Shown: in pieces, positions 8,425 to 17,992 of the stretch
Layout of the letters: each line of letters starts with the position of its first letter
Numbering within the stretch: the stretch's first letter is position 1
Assembly: GCF_000010285.1 (NCBI RefSeq)
Contig: NC_010617.1
Span: 2,294,001 to 2,358,000, forward strand
Source: Kocuria rhizophila DC2201
GTDB taxonomy: Bacteria > Actinomycetota > Actinomycetes > Actinomycetales > Micrococcaceae
DNA length: 64,000 nt
Direction of reading: 5' to 3'
Made by a program: the position numbers and the translations under genes
The notes under the pieces: generated by a model
Databases searched by the model: none
The model's input: only the letters and a program-made list of their open reading frames with translations
Told to the model about the DNA's origin: nothing

Positions 8425-9819
8425 ATGATGCCCGGACTTCCGCACCCGCACGATCCCGCCGCCCGCGAAGACCACGAGCAGTCGCAGAGCCGCGGCGAGG
8501 CCCCCGCACCCACCGTGCACTGGGCGTCCTGGGATGAGGCCCGCCGGATCGCGTACGGCATCCCCCAGCCGCTGCCCAACATCCTGCTGCCCCTCGCGCA
8601 GTGCCTCAAGGAGACCCTGGCGGAGTCCGTGACGGCCGAGATGCCGGTGCCGCACTACGCCACCGCCGCGGCCGACGGCTGGGCCGTGGCCGGTGAGGGT
8701 CCGTGGCGCATCCGCACCCCGCAGCCCGCCGAGACCGACGAGCGGCTGCTGCTGACCCTGCCGCCGGACAAGCGCATGCTGCCCGTCGTGGAACTCACGC
8801 CCGGCGAGGCCACCCACGTGGACAGCGGCGACGCCGTCCCCTACGGCACCCGCGCGGTGCTCGAGGCCCACCGCGGCCACGTGGTCCCCGCCGATCCCAC
8901 CGCCGAGATCCCCGAGGGCACCGAGCATGGGCGCAAGGCCGTGGAGGGCGACACCCTTGAGGACGCCACCCCCGCTGCCACCCTGGTGAAGAACCAGGAC
9001 GTCCGAGCCGTGGGCGAGGAGATCCAGCAGGGGGACCTGCTGCTGCGCGCGGGCCGAAGGCTCAACCCGGTGCACCTGGGCCTCGCGGCGAGCGCGGGCC
9101 ACGACATGCTCCCCGTACGACGTCGCCCGCGCGTCACCGTGCTGCTCGGATACGCCAACGTGGTGGAGGACGGCATCCCGGGCCCCGGAGAGGTGCGGGA
9201 CTCCCTGAGCCTGCAGCTGCCCGCGGTGCTGCGGGAACTGGGCGCGAACGTGGACCAGGTGCGCCGCGTGGCGGACGGCTCCGATGGCATGGTCAACGCA
9301 CTCACCGAGTCCCCCCTGGGTGCAGGCTCCCTGCTGGACGCCCGCGCCGAGATGGTGGTCACCACCGGTGGCACGGGCCACGGCGAGGACGACCACGTCC
9401 GCCAGGCCCTCGAGGAGCTGGACGCCCACCTCATCCTGGACGGGGTGGCCCAGGAACCCGCTCACGGTGTGATCCTGGCGAAGCTCCCGGAGGACGGCCC
9501 CGTGGTGCTCGCACTGCCGGGCTCGCCCCTGAGCGCGATGACCGGGCTGCTCACCGTGGGCCACGCGCTGATTGCCGGGGCCACCGGTGAAGGGCTGCCC
9601 ACCACGCGCCGGATCACCGCGGGACGCGCCCTCGAACCTCTGGGGCGCACCCGGGTGATTCCCGCCTACCTCCAGGACGGCCGCGTGATCCCGGAGCCCA
9701 CGGTGGGCCCGGCCATGCTCTCCGGGCTGGCCCACGCGGACGTGCTGCTGGTGGTCCCGGAGGACGGGATGCAGCCGGGCCAGGACATGGAGGCCATCCC
9801 GCTGCCCTGGCGGGCGTGA
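8425..9819 (+). CDS. MoeA-like molybdopterin molybdenumtransferase
   Basis: 464 residues; inserts molybdate into adenylylated molybdopterin. N-terminal MoeA domains include MPVPHYATAAADGWAV (family: P.fdnSamDGyA). The central MoCF domain has VTVLLGYANVVEDG and VTTGGTGHGEDDHV, and the C-terminal domain follows GSPLSAMTGLLT. Both sequence motifs are diverged from canonical MoeA (SxMDGYA and TTGGxSxGDxD), so substrate handling may differ. GAGGAG lies just before ATG 8425 (a second ATG follows at 8428). Confidence 0.85.
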   Translation: MMPGLPHPHDPAAREDHEQSQSRGEAPAPTVHWASWDEARRIAYGIPQPLPNILLPLAQCLKETLAESVTAEMPVPHYATAAADGWAVAGEGPWRIRTPQPAETDERLLLTLPPDKRMLPVVELTPGEATHVDSGDAVPYGTRAVLEAHRGHVVPADPTAEIPEGTEHGRKAVEGDTLEDATPAATLVKNQDVRAVGEEIQQGDLLLRAGRRLNPVHLGLAASAGHDMLPVRRRPRVTVLLGYANVVEDGIPGPGEVRDSLSLQLPAVLRELGANVDQVRRVADGSDGMVNALTESPLGAGSLLDARAEMVVTTGGTGHGEDDHVRQALEELDAHLILDGVAQEPAHGVILAKLPEDGPVVLALPGSPLSAMTGLLTVGHALIAGATGEGLPTTRRITAGRALEPLGRTRVIPAYLQDGRVIPEPTVGPAMLSGLAHADVLLVVPEDGMQPGQDMEAIPLPWRA

Positions 9820-9877
9820 GCGCGGGCGGGCACGGATCGTACATGCGCTCCGGTCTCGTGCGTGGCACGTGCTGTGA

Positions 9878-9925
9878 AGTGGAGTAAATGCAGCAGGACG
9901 GGCCTCAGCATGCTTTTACTCCACT
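9878..9925. terminator. Hairpin between convergent genes
   Basis: Arms AGTGGAGTAAATGC (9878-9891) and GCTTTTACTCCACT (9912-9925) pair at 13 of 14 positions around a 20-base loop. It sits between the convergent moeA-like and DUF456 genes and is unusually AT-rich for this genome; it would terminate transcription in both directions. Confidence 0.6.
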
Positions 9926-9976
9926 AGGGAGCGCCGAGATCCCGCGCCGTTGCCGAGCGCCGGGGCGTCCCGCCGG

Positions 9977-10477
9977 TCACGCCGTCAGGAAGTACGTGAT
10001 CGCCCCCACGATGAACGTCAGGGACGCAAGCAGCGCGCACGTGAGCTCCAGCAGGATTCCCACTCCCATGGCCTTGGCCGCCGCCCAGGAACTGGCCAGC
10101 GCGGTGTTGAGGTTGCGGTTCCGCACGGTCTCGGAGAGCAGCAGCCCCACCAGGAACCCCACGAACAGGCCCACCACCGGGATCACGAACATCCCGACCA
10201 CGGCACCCACCACCCCGAAGAGCAGCGTGCGGTTGGGGATCTCGCGGCGCCTGAGCCTGCTGCCGGTGAGCACCAGGCTCGAGGACATGCCCGCGATCAG
10301 CAGTGTTCCGCCCAGCGCGAGCACCACCCATCCCTCCGGTGCCTGCACCACGAACGCCCAGATCACCAGCCCGATCAGCGCCACGATGGATCCCGGCAGC
10401 ACGGGGAACACGATCCCCACGCAACCCACGGCGATCAGGAGCACGGTCACGACGGTGGCAATGATGTCTGCGGTCAC
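9977..10477 (-). CDS. DUF456 membrane protein
   Basis: 166 residues with about four to five hydrophobic segments. It has the DUF456 pattern of Gly-rich helices: VGCVGIVFPVLPGSIVALIG near the start and GMFVIPVVGLFVGFLVGLLL in the middle. Function unknown. GTG 10477 lies only 6 bases from a TACGAT -10 element (10484-10489, minus strand), so the message is probably leaderless; no ribosome binding site is visible. Confidence 0.85.
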   Translation of the reverse strand: MTADIIATVVTVLLIAVGCVGIVFPVLPGSIVALIGLVIWAFVVQAPEGWVVLALGGTLLIAGMSSSLVLTGSRLRRREIPNRTLLFGVVGAVVGMFVIPVVGLFVGFLVGLLLSETVRNRNLNTALASSWAAAKAMGVGILLELTCALLASLTFIVGAITYFLTA

Positions 10478-10483
10478 CGGTCC

Positions 10484-10489
10484 ATCGTA
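10484..10489 (-). promoter_or_regulatory. -10 element of a leaderless promoter (DUF456)
   Basis: TACGAT followed by six bases and then the GTG start codon. Confidence 0.55.
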
Positions 10490-10637
10490 CGGTGACGGAC
10501 CCGCGCACGACGCCGCTCCCCCACCGGGGCGGTGAGGTCCGGCCCTCGCCGCTCGCCTGACCACCGGGCCACCTCCCCCGGCCGCCCGTGCTCCGGACGT
10601 CCGCACCGGTCGGTCGCCAGCACCTGCCGGGCGCACG

Positions 10638-10690
10638 ACCGTGCCCCCGCCGCCCGGCACACGAGGTGCAAGAGGCTGCGGGGGCACGGT
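10638..10690. terminator. Terminator downstream of NAD-GDH
   Basis: Perfect 13-bp arms ACCGTGCCCCCGC (10638-10650) and its complement (10678-10690) around a 27-base loop, 34 bp past the glutamate dehydrogenase stop. The rest of the 10478-10723 gap shows nothing else. Confidence 0.65.
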
Positions 10691-10723
10691 GCGGCGTCGA
10701 CGGGCGGGGCCGACGGCCTGGGA

Positions 10724-13700
10724 TCAGCCCGCGAGCGCTCCGCGCAGGGTGCGCAGCGCCACGGACAGGGCCGCGAGCTCGCCCCCGGCGTCGTCACCGG
10801 GCATGGACTCGATCTCGTCCAGGACCTCGCGCAGCCGCTCGAGCCGGTCCGCGTTCTCCTGCTCCCACGCCTGCACCTTCTGCTGGGCGTCCTCCCCCGG
10901 GGACTCGAGGGCCTGGGCGGCGAGCGCCACGAGGGTGGAGTAGAGGTCCTCGCGCATCGCGATCCGCGCCATGTTCTCCCACCGGGTGCTCTGAGGCAGC
11001 GCGCTGATGCGGTTGAGCAGGTTCTCCAGCCCGTAGCGGTCGAACAGCGCGAAGTACACGCGCGCGATCATGAGCACGCTCACGCCGTTCTCGTCGGTCA
11101 CGGCCTCGTCCGGGGACGACGACGCCGCACCGTCACCGCCCGTGGCCACGTCCGTGATGCCCTGGGACTGGGCGAGACGGGCGACGTCGAGCAGCGCGAA
11201 CGCGTCGAGCAGCTCGGCCCACTCCACGGCGAGGTCGCGGGGAACCCCGTGGCGCTCGGCGAGCTCGGCCTCGGCCTGGGTGCGCTCCTCGGACTCCTCG
11301 CCCATGAGGTGCTGGGAGCCGAAGCGCAGCGCCACGATGGGCCGGTACATCTCCACGAGCTCCTGGATCCCGCAGTCGGTGTCCTGGCGGTGCAGGAACC
11401 AGCGGACCACGCGGTCCAACAGCCGCCGCATCCGCAGCGACATCCGGTTCCACAGCTCGAGGGGCACGTCCGCGTCCAGCTGGGCGTGGCGGGAGGCGTA
11501 GCTCTCGAGCTCGAAGATCTCCATGGCCGCGGTGAACGCGCGGGCCACGTCCGCGAGGTCCGAACCGGAGTCGTCCACCACGCGGTACGCGAACGCGATC
11601 CCGCCGTAGTTGATGATCTGGTTGGCCACCACGGTGGAGATGATCTCCTTGCGCAGCGGGTGGGTGTCCAGCTCGCCGTCGAAGCGCTCCCGGATCTGGG
11701 CCGGGAAGTACTGGGACAGCGTGCGGTGGAACCAGGGGTCGTCCGCGAGGTCGCTGTCCACGAGTGCCGCGGAGAGCTGGATCTTCGCGTACGCCGTGAG
11801 CACGGAGAGCTCCGGTCCGGTCAAGGGCTGGCCCTGGGCGGCGCGCTCGCGCAGCTCGGAGTCGGAGGGCAGGAACTCCAGCTCCCGGTTGAGGTCCGCG
11901 GTGTCCTCGAGCCAGTGCATGAGCCGGATGAACATCTCCGTGAAGGAGACCCCGCGGGCGCGCTCGGTGGTGAGCAGCACGTTCTGGGCCACGTTGGTGC
12001 GCAGCACCAGCTCCGCGACCTCGTCCGTCATGGACTCGATGAACTCCGCACGCTCGTCCGCGGAGAGCAGCCCCGCCTGGACCATGCCGTCCACGAGGAT
12101 CTTGATGTTGACCTCGCGGTCGGAGGACTCCACGCCGCCGGAGTTGTCGATCGCGTCCGTGTTGACCAGGATCCCGTTCAGCGCGGCCTCGATGCGGCCC
12201 AGCTGGGTGGCTCCCAGGTTGCCGCCCTCGCCGATCACCTTGACGCGCAGGTCCTCGCCGTTGACGCGGATGGCGTCGTTGGCCTTGTCCCCGACCTCCT
12301 GGTTGGTCTCGGTAGAGGCCTTCACGTAGGTGCCGATGCCGCCGTTGTAGAGCAGGTCCGCGGGGGCCAGCAGCACGCGGCGCACGAGCTCCTGCGGGCT
12401 CATGGACTCGACGTCGTCCTCGATGCCGAGGGCCTCGCGCACCTGCGGGGTGAGGGGCACGGACTTGTCGCGGCGCGAGTACACGCCGCCGCCCTCGGAG
12501 ATCACGCTGCGGTCGAAGTCCTGCCACGAGGTGCGCCCGGCGGTGAACAGCCGCTCACGCTCCTTGTAGGAGGCCGCGGCGTCCGGGGTGGGGTCCAGGA
12601 AGATGTCCCGGTGGTCGAACGCGGCGATCAGGTGGATGTGCTCGGACAGCAGCATGCCGTTGCCGAACACGTCGCCGGACATGTCCCCCACGCCCACCAC
12701 GGTGAACGCCTCGGACTGGGTGTCCACGCCGAGCTCGAAGAAGTGGCGCTTGACGGACTCCCACGCGCCGCGGGCGGTGATGCCCATGGCCTTGTGGTCG
12801 TAGCCCACGGACCCGCCGGACGCGAACGCGTCACCGAGCCAGAAGCCGCGCTCCAGGGAGATCGCGTTGGCGGTGTCGGAGAACGCCGCGGTGCCCTTGT
12901 CCGCGGCGACCACCAGGTAGGAGTCGTCGCCGTCGCGGCGCACCACGTTCTCGGGGTGCACCACGGTGTCCCCGGCCTCGCCGGAGGTCTCTGCCGGCCC
13001 GCTCGCGCCGCCCTCGGAGCCCGGGGTGGCGTCCCCGCGGGACGACGACGCCGTGTCCTGCGCGGTCCCGCCGGTCCCGTCCTGCGCGGCGCCCGTCTCG
13101 GTCTCGCGCTCGATGTTGTCGGTGACGTCCAGCAGGGAGGCGATGAACAGCTTGTAGGCCTCCCGCCCCTCGGTCAGCCAGCCCTCACGGTCGGTCGCAG
13201 GGTCCGGCAGCTGCTTGGGGAAGAACCCGCCCTTCGCACCCGTGGGCACGATCACCGCGTTCTTGACCATCTGCGCCTTGACCAGGCCCAGCACCTCGGT
13301 GCGGAAGTCCTCGCGCCGGTCGGACCAGCGCAGACCGCCGCGGGCCACCTGACCGAAGCGCAGGTGCGTGCCCTCCACGCGCGGGGACCACACCCAGATC
13401 TCGAAGGCCGGGCGCGGCTGCGGTGCCGCGGGGATGGCCGCCGGGTCCAGCTTGAACGCCATGGTGGGCCGACCCTGGAACACGTTGGTGCGCAGCGTGG
13501 CCGTGACCACGTCCGCGAGTGCACGGAACAGCCGGTCCGCGTCCAGGCTGGGGACCTCGTCGAGCACCCCGGCCAGGCGCTCCAGGGCGCCGTTGCGCGC
13601 CTCGTCGCGGGCGGCGTCGTCGTCCGTGAAGCGGGAGGGATCGAAGCTCGCCGAGAACAGCTCCGCGAGCTCGTAGGTGGCCCGTGGGTAGTCCACCAGG

Positions 13701-15808
13701 GTGTCCGCGATGAACTCGAACGAGTTGGGGTAGTTCAGCTGCAGCAGGTAGCGCACGTAGGCGCGCATCACGGCCACGGTGCGCCAGCCCATGCGCTCGG
13801 TGAGCACCAGGCGGTCCAGGCTGTCGGACTCCGAGCGGTTGGAGAGCACCGCGCACAGGGTGTCCTCGATGAGGTCCTCCGTCTTGGCGTCCTCGGGGCC
13901 CTGCGGGTCCACGCCCTCGGGCAGCTCCACCCCGAAGTCGTAGAGCTGGAACTCGCGCCCGTCCGCGGGGGTGACCGTGTAGGGGCGCTGGTCCAGCACG
14001 GTCAGGCCCATGTTGTGCAGCAGCGGCAGCAGCTCGGTGAGGGACAGCGCCTGGGTGAGGTAGATGTTCAGCCGGACCTGGCCGTCCGCGGTCTGCGCCA
14101 CGCGTACCTCGGCGGGCAGGTCGGGGTCGCGGCCCCACAGCTCCTCGCAGCGCTTGAGGTCCTGGATGGCCTCCTCGATCTCGTAGTCCTCGCGGTACGA
14201 GCCCGGGAACGCGTTCTCCCACACGGGGCCCAGCGCGTCGGCCTTCTCGTCCTCGAACTCCAGGCCGATCGCCAGGCCCAGGGACTCGGGCCAGGAGCGC
14301 ACCGCGGCGCGCAGGCGGGCCTCGAGGGCCTCGTGGTCGAAGTCCCGCACCTCGCCCGTGTAGGGCAGCCGGATGCGGAAGAACAGGCGGGCCAGCGAGG
14401 AGGAGGTCAGGCGCACCTCGAAGTCGATGGCCTCGGCGTCGAAGACCTCAAACAGCTGGGTCTCGATGCGCTGGCGCACCGAGGTGTTGTAGCGGTCCCT
14501 GGGCAGGAACACCACGGCGGACATGAAGCGCCCGAAGGTGTCCTGGCGCAGGAACACGCGGGTCTGGCGGCGCTCGTTGAGCCCGAGCACTCCGCCCGCG
14601 GTCTCGTGCAGCTTCTCCGCGGACATGTGGAACAGCTCGTCCCGCGGGTAGTCCTCGATGATGCCCATGAGGTCACGGGCGGAGTGGGAGTCCGGGAGGA
14701 AGCCGAAGCGCTCGACCACCCGCTGCACCTTCTCGCGCACCAGCGGGGTCTGCTGCGCCGGGACGGAGTAGGCGCGGCGGGAGAACAGCCCGAGGATCAG
14801 GTACTCGCCATCCACGTCCCCGTTCTCGGCGAAGGTGCGCACGCCGATGTAGTCCAGGTACTCGCGGCGGTGGATCGAGGAGCGCCGGTTGGCCTTGGTC
14901 ACGAACACCACCTGGTGGTCCCGCGCGTGGGCGCTGCCCAGGCCCGTGAGCTTCTGGGCGTGGCCCTCGGTGCCCTGCTCCCGCAGCAGCCCCAGGCCCG
15001 TGTCCGGGCGCGAGTGCAGCACGGCGTCCTCGCCGTCCGCCTCGAGGTCGTAGCGCTTGATGCCCATGAACACGAAGTTGCCGTCGCGCAGCCACTCCAG
15101 GAACTCCTGGCACGCGCCCACGTCCGGCAGCCGGGAGCCGTCCTCGAAGGTGAGGTCCTTCAGGGGCGCGAGGGAGTCGGCGATGCGCTGGGTCTGCTCC
15201 AGCATGGCCTCCTGGTCCTCCGCGATCCGGCGCACGTCCGCCACGAGGGCCTCGATGTGGCGTGCGAGCTCACCGCGGGCCTGCTCGTCCAGGGAGCGGT
15301 GCAGCTCCATGCGGATCCAGGACTCCACGGCGGTGTGGGAACCCCCGCCGGCGGTGCCGCCCACGAGCTCGTCCGTGATGGGGATCGAGGTGGTGTCCCC
15401 GGAGGAGACCGCGGAGATGTTCGGGACCTCCCCCAGGGAGCTCAGCACGTCCTCGGAGTCACGCGCGGCGAGCAGCAGGGGGTGCAGCACGAGCTTGGCG
15501 CCACCCCAGTTGGCGGCGATCTCCGTGGTCAGCGTGGACACCAGGAACGGCATGTCCGTGGTGACCATGTACAGCACGGTGTCCCCGTGGTCCTCCCGGA
15601 CCTCGATGCACAGCTCGTCCGGGCGCCGGGTCCGCCCGATCTCCCGGTGGGTCTCCGCCCGTTCCGTGAGCACCTGCTGGTCCGCGCCCGCCATGTCCGC
15701 GTCCGGGACCGAGCGGTAGTACTCGTTGAGCCACGCCTGCTCTGCGCTCCATCGCGGCCGCTGCCACACCGTGGGGATGGCCTGGGTGGTGGCTTGAGGA
15801 GAGGTCAC
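10724..15808 (-). CDS. gdh: NAD-specific glutamate dehydrogenase, large (180-kDa) class
   Basis: 1694 residues; oxidatively deaminates glutamate to 2-oxoglutarate in the cytoplasm. N-terminal regulatory (ACT-like) region to about residue 650; catalytic part includes WSPRVEGTHLRFGQVARGGL, then RWSDRREDFRTEVLGLVKAQ and VKNAVIVPTGAKGGF with the active-site Lys. Two insertions set it apart from relatives: ~45 residues of Gly/Ser/Thr/Ala between LLDVTDNIE and VVHPENVVRRDGD, and ~20 residues (GGDGAASSSPDEAVTDENG) near the C-terminus. Both contain AASSS or TASSS coded by the recurring 11-mer or a one-base variant. GTG 15808 is the best start I can find, but its ribosome binding site is weak (AAGG at 12 bases). 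Confidence 0.93.
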   Translation of the reverse strand: MTSPQATTQAIPTVWQRPRWSAEQAWLNEYYRSVPDADMAGADQQVLTERAETHREIGRTRRPDELCIEVREDHGDTVLYMVTTDMPFLVSTLTTEIAANWGGAKLVLHPLLLAARDSEDVLSSLGEVPNISAVSSGDTTSIPITDELVGGTAGGGSHTAVESWIRMELHRSLDEQARGELARHIEALVADVRRIAEDQEAMLEQTQRIADSLAPLKDLTFEDGSRLPDVGACQEFLEWLRDGNFVFMGIKRYDLEADGEDAVLHSRPDTGLGLLREQGTEGHAQKLTGLGSAHARDHQVVFVTKANRRSSIHRREYLDYIGVRTFAENGDVDGEYLILGLFSRRAYSVPAQQTPLVREKVQRVVERFGFLPDSHSARDLMGIIEDYPRDELFHMSAEKLHETAGGVLGLNERRQTRVFLRQDTFGRFMSAVVFLPRDRYNTSVRQRIETQLFEVFDAEAIDFEVRLTSSSLARLFFRIRLPYTGEVRDFDHEALEARLRAAVRSWPESLGLAIGLEFEDEKADALGPVWENAFPGSYREDYEIEEAIQDLKRCEELWGRDPDLPAEVRVAQTADGQVRLNIYLTQALSLTELLPLLHNMGLTVLDQRPYTVTPADGREFQLYDFGVELPEGVDPQGPEDAKTEDLIEDTLCAVLSNRSESDSLDRLVLTERMGWRTVAVMRAYVRYLLQLNYPNSFEFIADTLVDYPRATYELAELFSASFDPSRFTDDDAARDEARNGALERLAGVLDEVPSLDADRLFRALADVVTATLRTNVFQGRPTMAFKLDPAAIPAAPQPRPAFEIWVWSPRVEGTHLRFGQVARGGLRWSDRREDFRTEVLGLVKAQMVKNAVIVPTGAKGGFFPKQLPDPATDREGWLTEGREAYKLFIASLLDVTDNIERETETGAAQDGTGGTAQDTASSSRGDATPGSEGGASGPAETSGEAGDTVVHPENVVRRDGDDSYLVVAADKGTAAFSDTANAISLERGFWLGDAFASGGSVGYDHKAMGITARGAWESVKRHFFELGVDTQSEAFTVVGVGDMSGDVFGNGMLLSEHIHLIAAFDHRDIFLDPTPDAAASYKERERLFTAGRTSWQDFDRSVISEGGGVYSRRDKSVPLTPQVREALGIEDDVESMSPQELVRRVLLAPADLLYNGGIGTYVKASTETNQEVGDKANDAIRVNGEDLRVKVIGEGGNLGATQLGRIEAALNGILVNTDAIDNSGGVESSDREVNIKILVDGMVQAGLLSADERAEFIESMTDEVAELVLRTNVAQNVLLTTERARGVSFTEMFIRLMHWLEDTADLNRELEFLPSDSELRERAAQGQPLTGPELSVLTAYAKIQLSAALVDSDLADDPWFHRTLSQYFPAQIRERFDGELDTHPLRKEIISTVVANQIINYGGIAFAYRVVDDSGSDLADVARAFTAAMEIFELESYASRHAQLDADVPLELWNRMSLRMRRLLDRVVRWFLHRQDTDCGIQELVEMYRPIVALRFGSQHLMGEESEERTQAEAELAERHGVPRDLAVEWAELLDAFALLDVARLAQSQGITDVATGGDGAASSSPDEAVTDENGVSVLMIARVYFALFDRYGLENLLNRISALPQSTRWENMARIAMREDLYSTLVALAAQALESPGEDAQQKVQAWEQENADRLERLREVLDEIESMPGDDAGGELAALSVALRTLRGALAG
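11118..11128 (+). repeat. GACGACGCCGC copy, within gdh
   Basis: Exact 11-mer preceded by GAC, coding AASSS in a C-terminal insertion of the glutamate dehydrogenase. Confidence 0.8.
13611..13621 (-). repeat. GACGACGCCGC copy, within gdh
   Basis: Exact 11-mer, coding DDAA (FTDDDAARDEA) in gdh. Confidence 0.8.
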
Positions 15809-16144
15809 TGCTGCATCACGCCTTAGCTGTCGTTGAGTTGGAATGTCACTCCACGGCGTGGCTCGTGATGCCCTGTGGGGCACGGCGCACAGACCTCTGC
15901 CGGACCGCTCGCCCCGGAACCCATGACGTCTGCGCAACCCACGGCCACACTGCCGCATGTTCCACCACCATAGGACCCCGCGAGCACCGGGACCAGATGC
16001 GGCGCGTGTTCGCACGAGCGTTGCACGGTCCTACACTCGTGCGGTCACGGTTTTGCCTTCGCACCCCGCCCACCGCGCCGGTGCGGGCACCCGCGGCCCA
16101 CGGCCGAGGCACGGCCCGCCCCCACGACAGAGAGCCGAGCAGCC
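15809..16144. other. Divergent intergenic region, gdh / formate-nitrite channel
   Basis: 336 bases without a gene. On the plus strand TACACT at 16032-16037 is a fair -10 for the channel gene. On the minus strand TATGGT at 15967-15972 could serve gdh. I see no hairpin or repeat of note. Confidence 0.5.
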
Positions 16145-17002
16145 ATGACTAATGTGAAACCAGTGGACGTGGTGGCGGACGCCGTCACCGCCGGGGAGGC
16201 CAAGGCCACGGCCCCCTCCGGCGCCCTCGTGCTGCGCGGTGTGCTGGGCGGCGCCGTGCTCGCGGCCACCACCTCGTTCGCGGTGTCGGCCACCGTGAGC
16301 TCCGGCTCGCCCGTGGTGGGTGCCGTGCTGTTCCCGGCCGGGATCACCATCGTGATCCTCATGGGCATGGAGCTGGTCACGGGCGGCTTCGCCCTGACCC
16401 CCATGGCCGCCGTGCGCGGTCTGGTGCCGTGGTCCGCCGTGGCCCGGTACAGCCTCACGGTGATCGCGGGCCACATCATCGGTGCCGCGGCGTTCGCCCT
16501 GCTCTACGCGGGCGTGCTCACCGGTTTCGGCTCCCACGACGCCGGCGCGCTCGGCCAGAAGTTCGTGGACACCGCGCAGGCCAAGACCACCGCGTACGCC
16601 GCCCTGGGCGGGGCGGGCATGGCCACCGTGTTCGTCAAGGCGGTGCTGTGCAACTGGCTCGTGTGCCTGGGCGTGTTCATGGGCATGGTCTCCAAGGACA
16701 CCATCGGCAAGATCGCCGCCATCTGGCTGCCCATCATGGCGTTCTTCGGGCTGGGCTTCGAGCACGCCGTGGTCAACTTCTTCATGATCCCCATGGGCAT
16801 GCTGCTGGGCGCGGACGTCTCCTTCGGGGACTGGTGGCTGTGGAACCAGGCCCCCGTGCTCGTGGGCAACTTCGTGGGCGGATTCGTCTTCACGGGCCTG
16901 GCCCTGATGCTGGCCCACCGCCCCGCACGCTCCGCAGCCCCGGACCACGACGCCGCTGCCGCGCCCGCCGCACCCGCGTCCGGTTCCGGTTCCGCCAGCT
17001 AG
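16145..17002 (+). CDS. Formate/nitrite transporter (FNT) family channel
   Basis: 285 residues, six hydrophobic segments plus a Pro/Ala/Ser tail. FNT features include GITIVILMGMELVTGGFALT in helix 2 and VLCNWLVCLGVFMGMVSKDT in helix 4-5, and FFMIPMGMLLG. FNT proteins are pentameric channels for formate, nitrite or related monovalent acids. Whether it carries formate or nitrite cannot be told; no nitrite reductase or formate lyase gene is nearby. Followed by a strong bidirectional terminator. Confidence 0.9.
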   Translation: MTNVKPVDVVADAVTAGEAKATAPSGALVLRGVLGGAVLAATTSFAVSATVSSGSPVVGAVLFPAGITIVILMGMELVTGGFALTPMAAVRGLVPWSAVARYSLTVIAGHIIGAAAFALLYAGVLTGFGSHDAGALGQKFVDTAQAKTTAYAALGGAGMATVFVKAVLCNWLVCLGVFMGMVSKDTIGKIAAIWLPIMAFFGLGFEHAVVNFFMIPMGMLLGADVSFGDWWLWNQAPVLVGNFVGGFVFTGLALMLAHRPARSAAPDHDAAAAPAAPASGSGSAS

Positions 17003-17103
17003 CTCCACCGCTGAGAGAGGGGCCGGGGCACCGCTCCCCCGGAGGGCACCTCCCGCTGAGGCAGGAGCACGCCGCCGTGCGTGCTGCGGACCGCGGAAGA
17101 ACG

Positions 17104-17143
17104 GAGCAGGGCCCTCGCACTCCACGGTGCGAGGGCCCTGCTC
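17104..17143. terminator. Bidirectional terminator
   Basis: Perfect 17-bp arms (GAGCAGGGCCCTCGCAC at 17104-17120 and its complement at 17127-17143) with a 6-base loop, between two convergent genes. Confidence 0.85.
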
Positions 17144-17171
17144 ACGAACGGGCCTCCGACGGTCGGGGCCG

Positions 17172-17717
17172 TCAGCGGGCGGCCAGCACCTGCCCCGCGG
17201 TGACGGTGAGCACCTGGCCGTTCTCGAGGCTCGGCAGCTCCGTACCCAGGATGCGGTCCACCGTGAGGCGGATCAGGGTGCCGTGGGCCACCACCATCAC
17301 GTGCTGGCCCGGGTGGTCCTCCAGGATCCGGCGCAGCACCGCGAGCCCGCGCTGCACCACGTCCTCGGTGGCCTCGCCGTGGCGGTCCATGATGGCGTGG
17401 CGCTCGTCGTCCGTGGTGCCGGTGCAGTCGTAGCCCTCGGCGTCGCCGAAGGAGCGCTCCACCAGCTCGTCGTAGGTGCGGGACAGGGGCAGCCCGATCT
17501 GCTCGCCGATGATCTCGGCGGTCTCCTTCGCCCGCATCAGCGGGGAGGAGACCAGGGCGTCCCAGTGCTCGCCCGACGCCGCCAGCTCCCGGCCCACGGC
17601 CCGGGCCTGCTCGCGGCCGGTGTCGTTGAGGGGGATGTCGGAGCGGCCCTGCAGCCGGCGCTGCAGGTTCCAGTCTGTCTGGCCGTGGCGGATCAGGGTC
17701 AGGGTCGTATCACTCAC
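17172..17717 (-). CDS. Histidine phosphatase (phosphoglycerate mutase-like)
   Basis: 181 residues with the phospho-His motif LTLIRHGQTDWNLQRRLQGR at the N-terminus, SSPLMRAKETAEII, and VMVVAHGTLIRL containing the second catalytic His. Members act as phosphatases or cofactor-dependent mutases; the lack of the mutase-specific insertions favours a phosphatase. Substrate unknown. The gap 17718-17992 holds only one copy of the 11-mer repeat. Confidence 0.88.
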   Translation of the reverse strand: MSDTTLTLIRHGQTDWNLQRRLQGRSDIPLNDTGREQARAVGRELAASGEHWDALVSSPLMRAKETAEIIGEQIGLPLSRTYDELVERSFGDAEGYDCTGTTDDERHAIMDRHGEATEDVVQRGLAVLRRILEDHPGQHVMVVAHGTLIRLTVDRILGTELPSLENGQVLTVTAGQVLAAR

Positions 17718-17974
17718 CCGTCCAACCTACCCCCGGGCGGGTGGTGCTTCGCACCGACCGTGGCACCCGCCGTCAGAGCCGCACCACACGGTGCAGAGGT
17801 ACCCCGGCAATGGGTCGGGTGCGTCCCGGGGCCCGGTGCCGCCCCGGACGCGACCCGGCGGCCGCCCTCCCCCGGGACGTGTCTTGGGAGACGACGTCGC
17901 CCTGGGCGCGCTCAAAGGGATGTCATCGCCCTGTGTGCACCCCGGAAGGCGACGGCGCCTCGGAACCGGGCCGG

Positions 17975-17985
17975 GCGGCGTCGTC
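17975..17985 (-). repeat. GACGACGCCGC copy, intergenic
   Basis: Exact 11-mer with an extra GAC, 8 bp beyond the stop codon of the DUF2382 gene. Confidence 0.85.
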
Positions 17986-17992
17986 GTCATGC

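Noticed and set aside
10532-15826. A 1764-codon open frame on the plus strand opposite gdh
   Set aside because: It is an antisense shadow of the GC-rich NAD-GDH gene: composition is dominated by Arg/Gly/His/Val repeats from codon mirror effects, no motif is recognisable, and the minus-strand gene is unambiguous.
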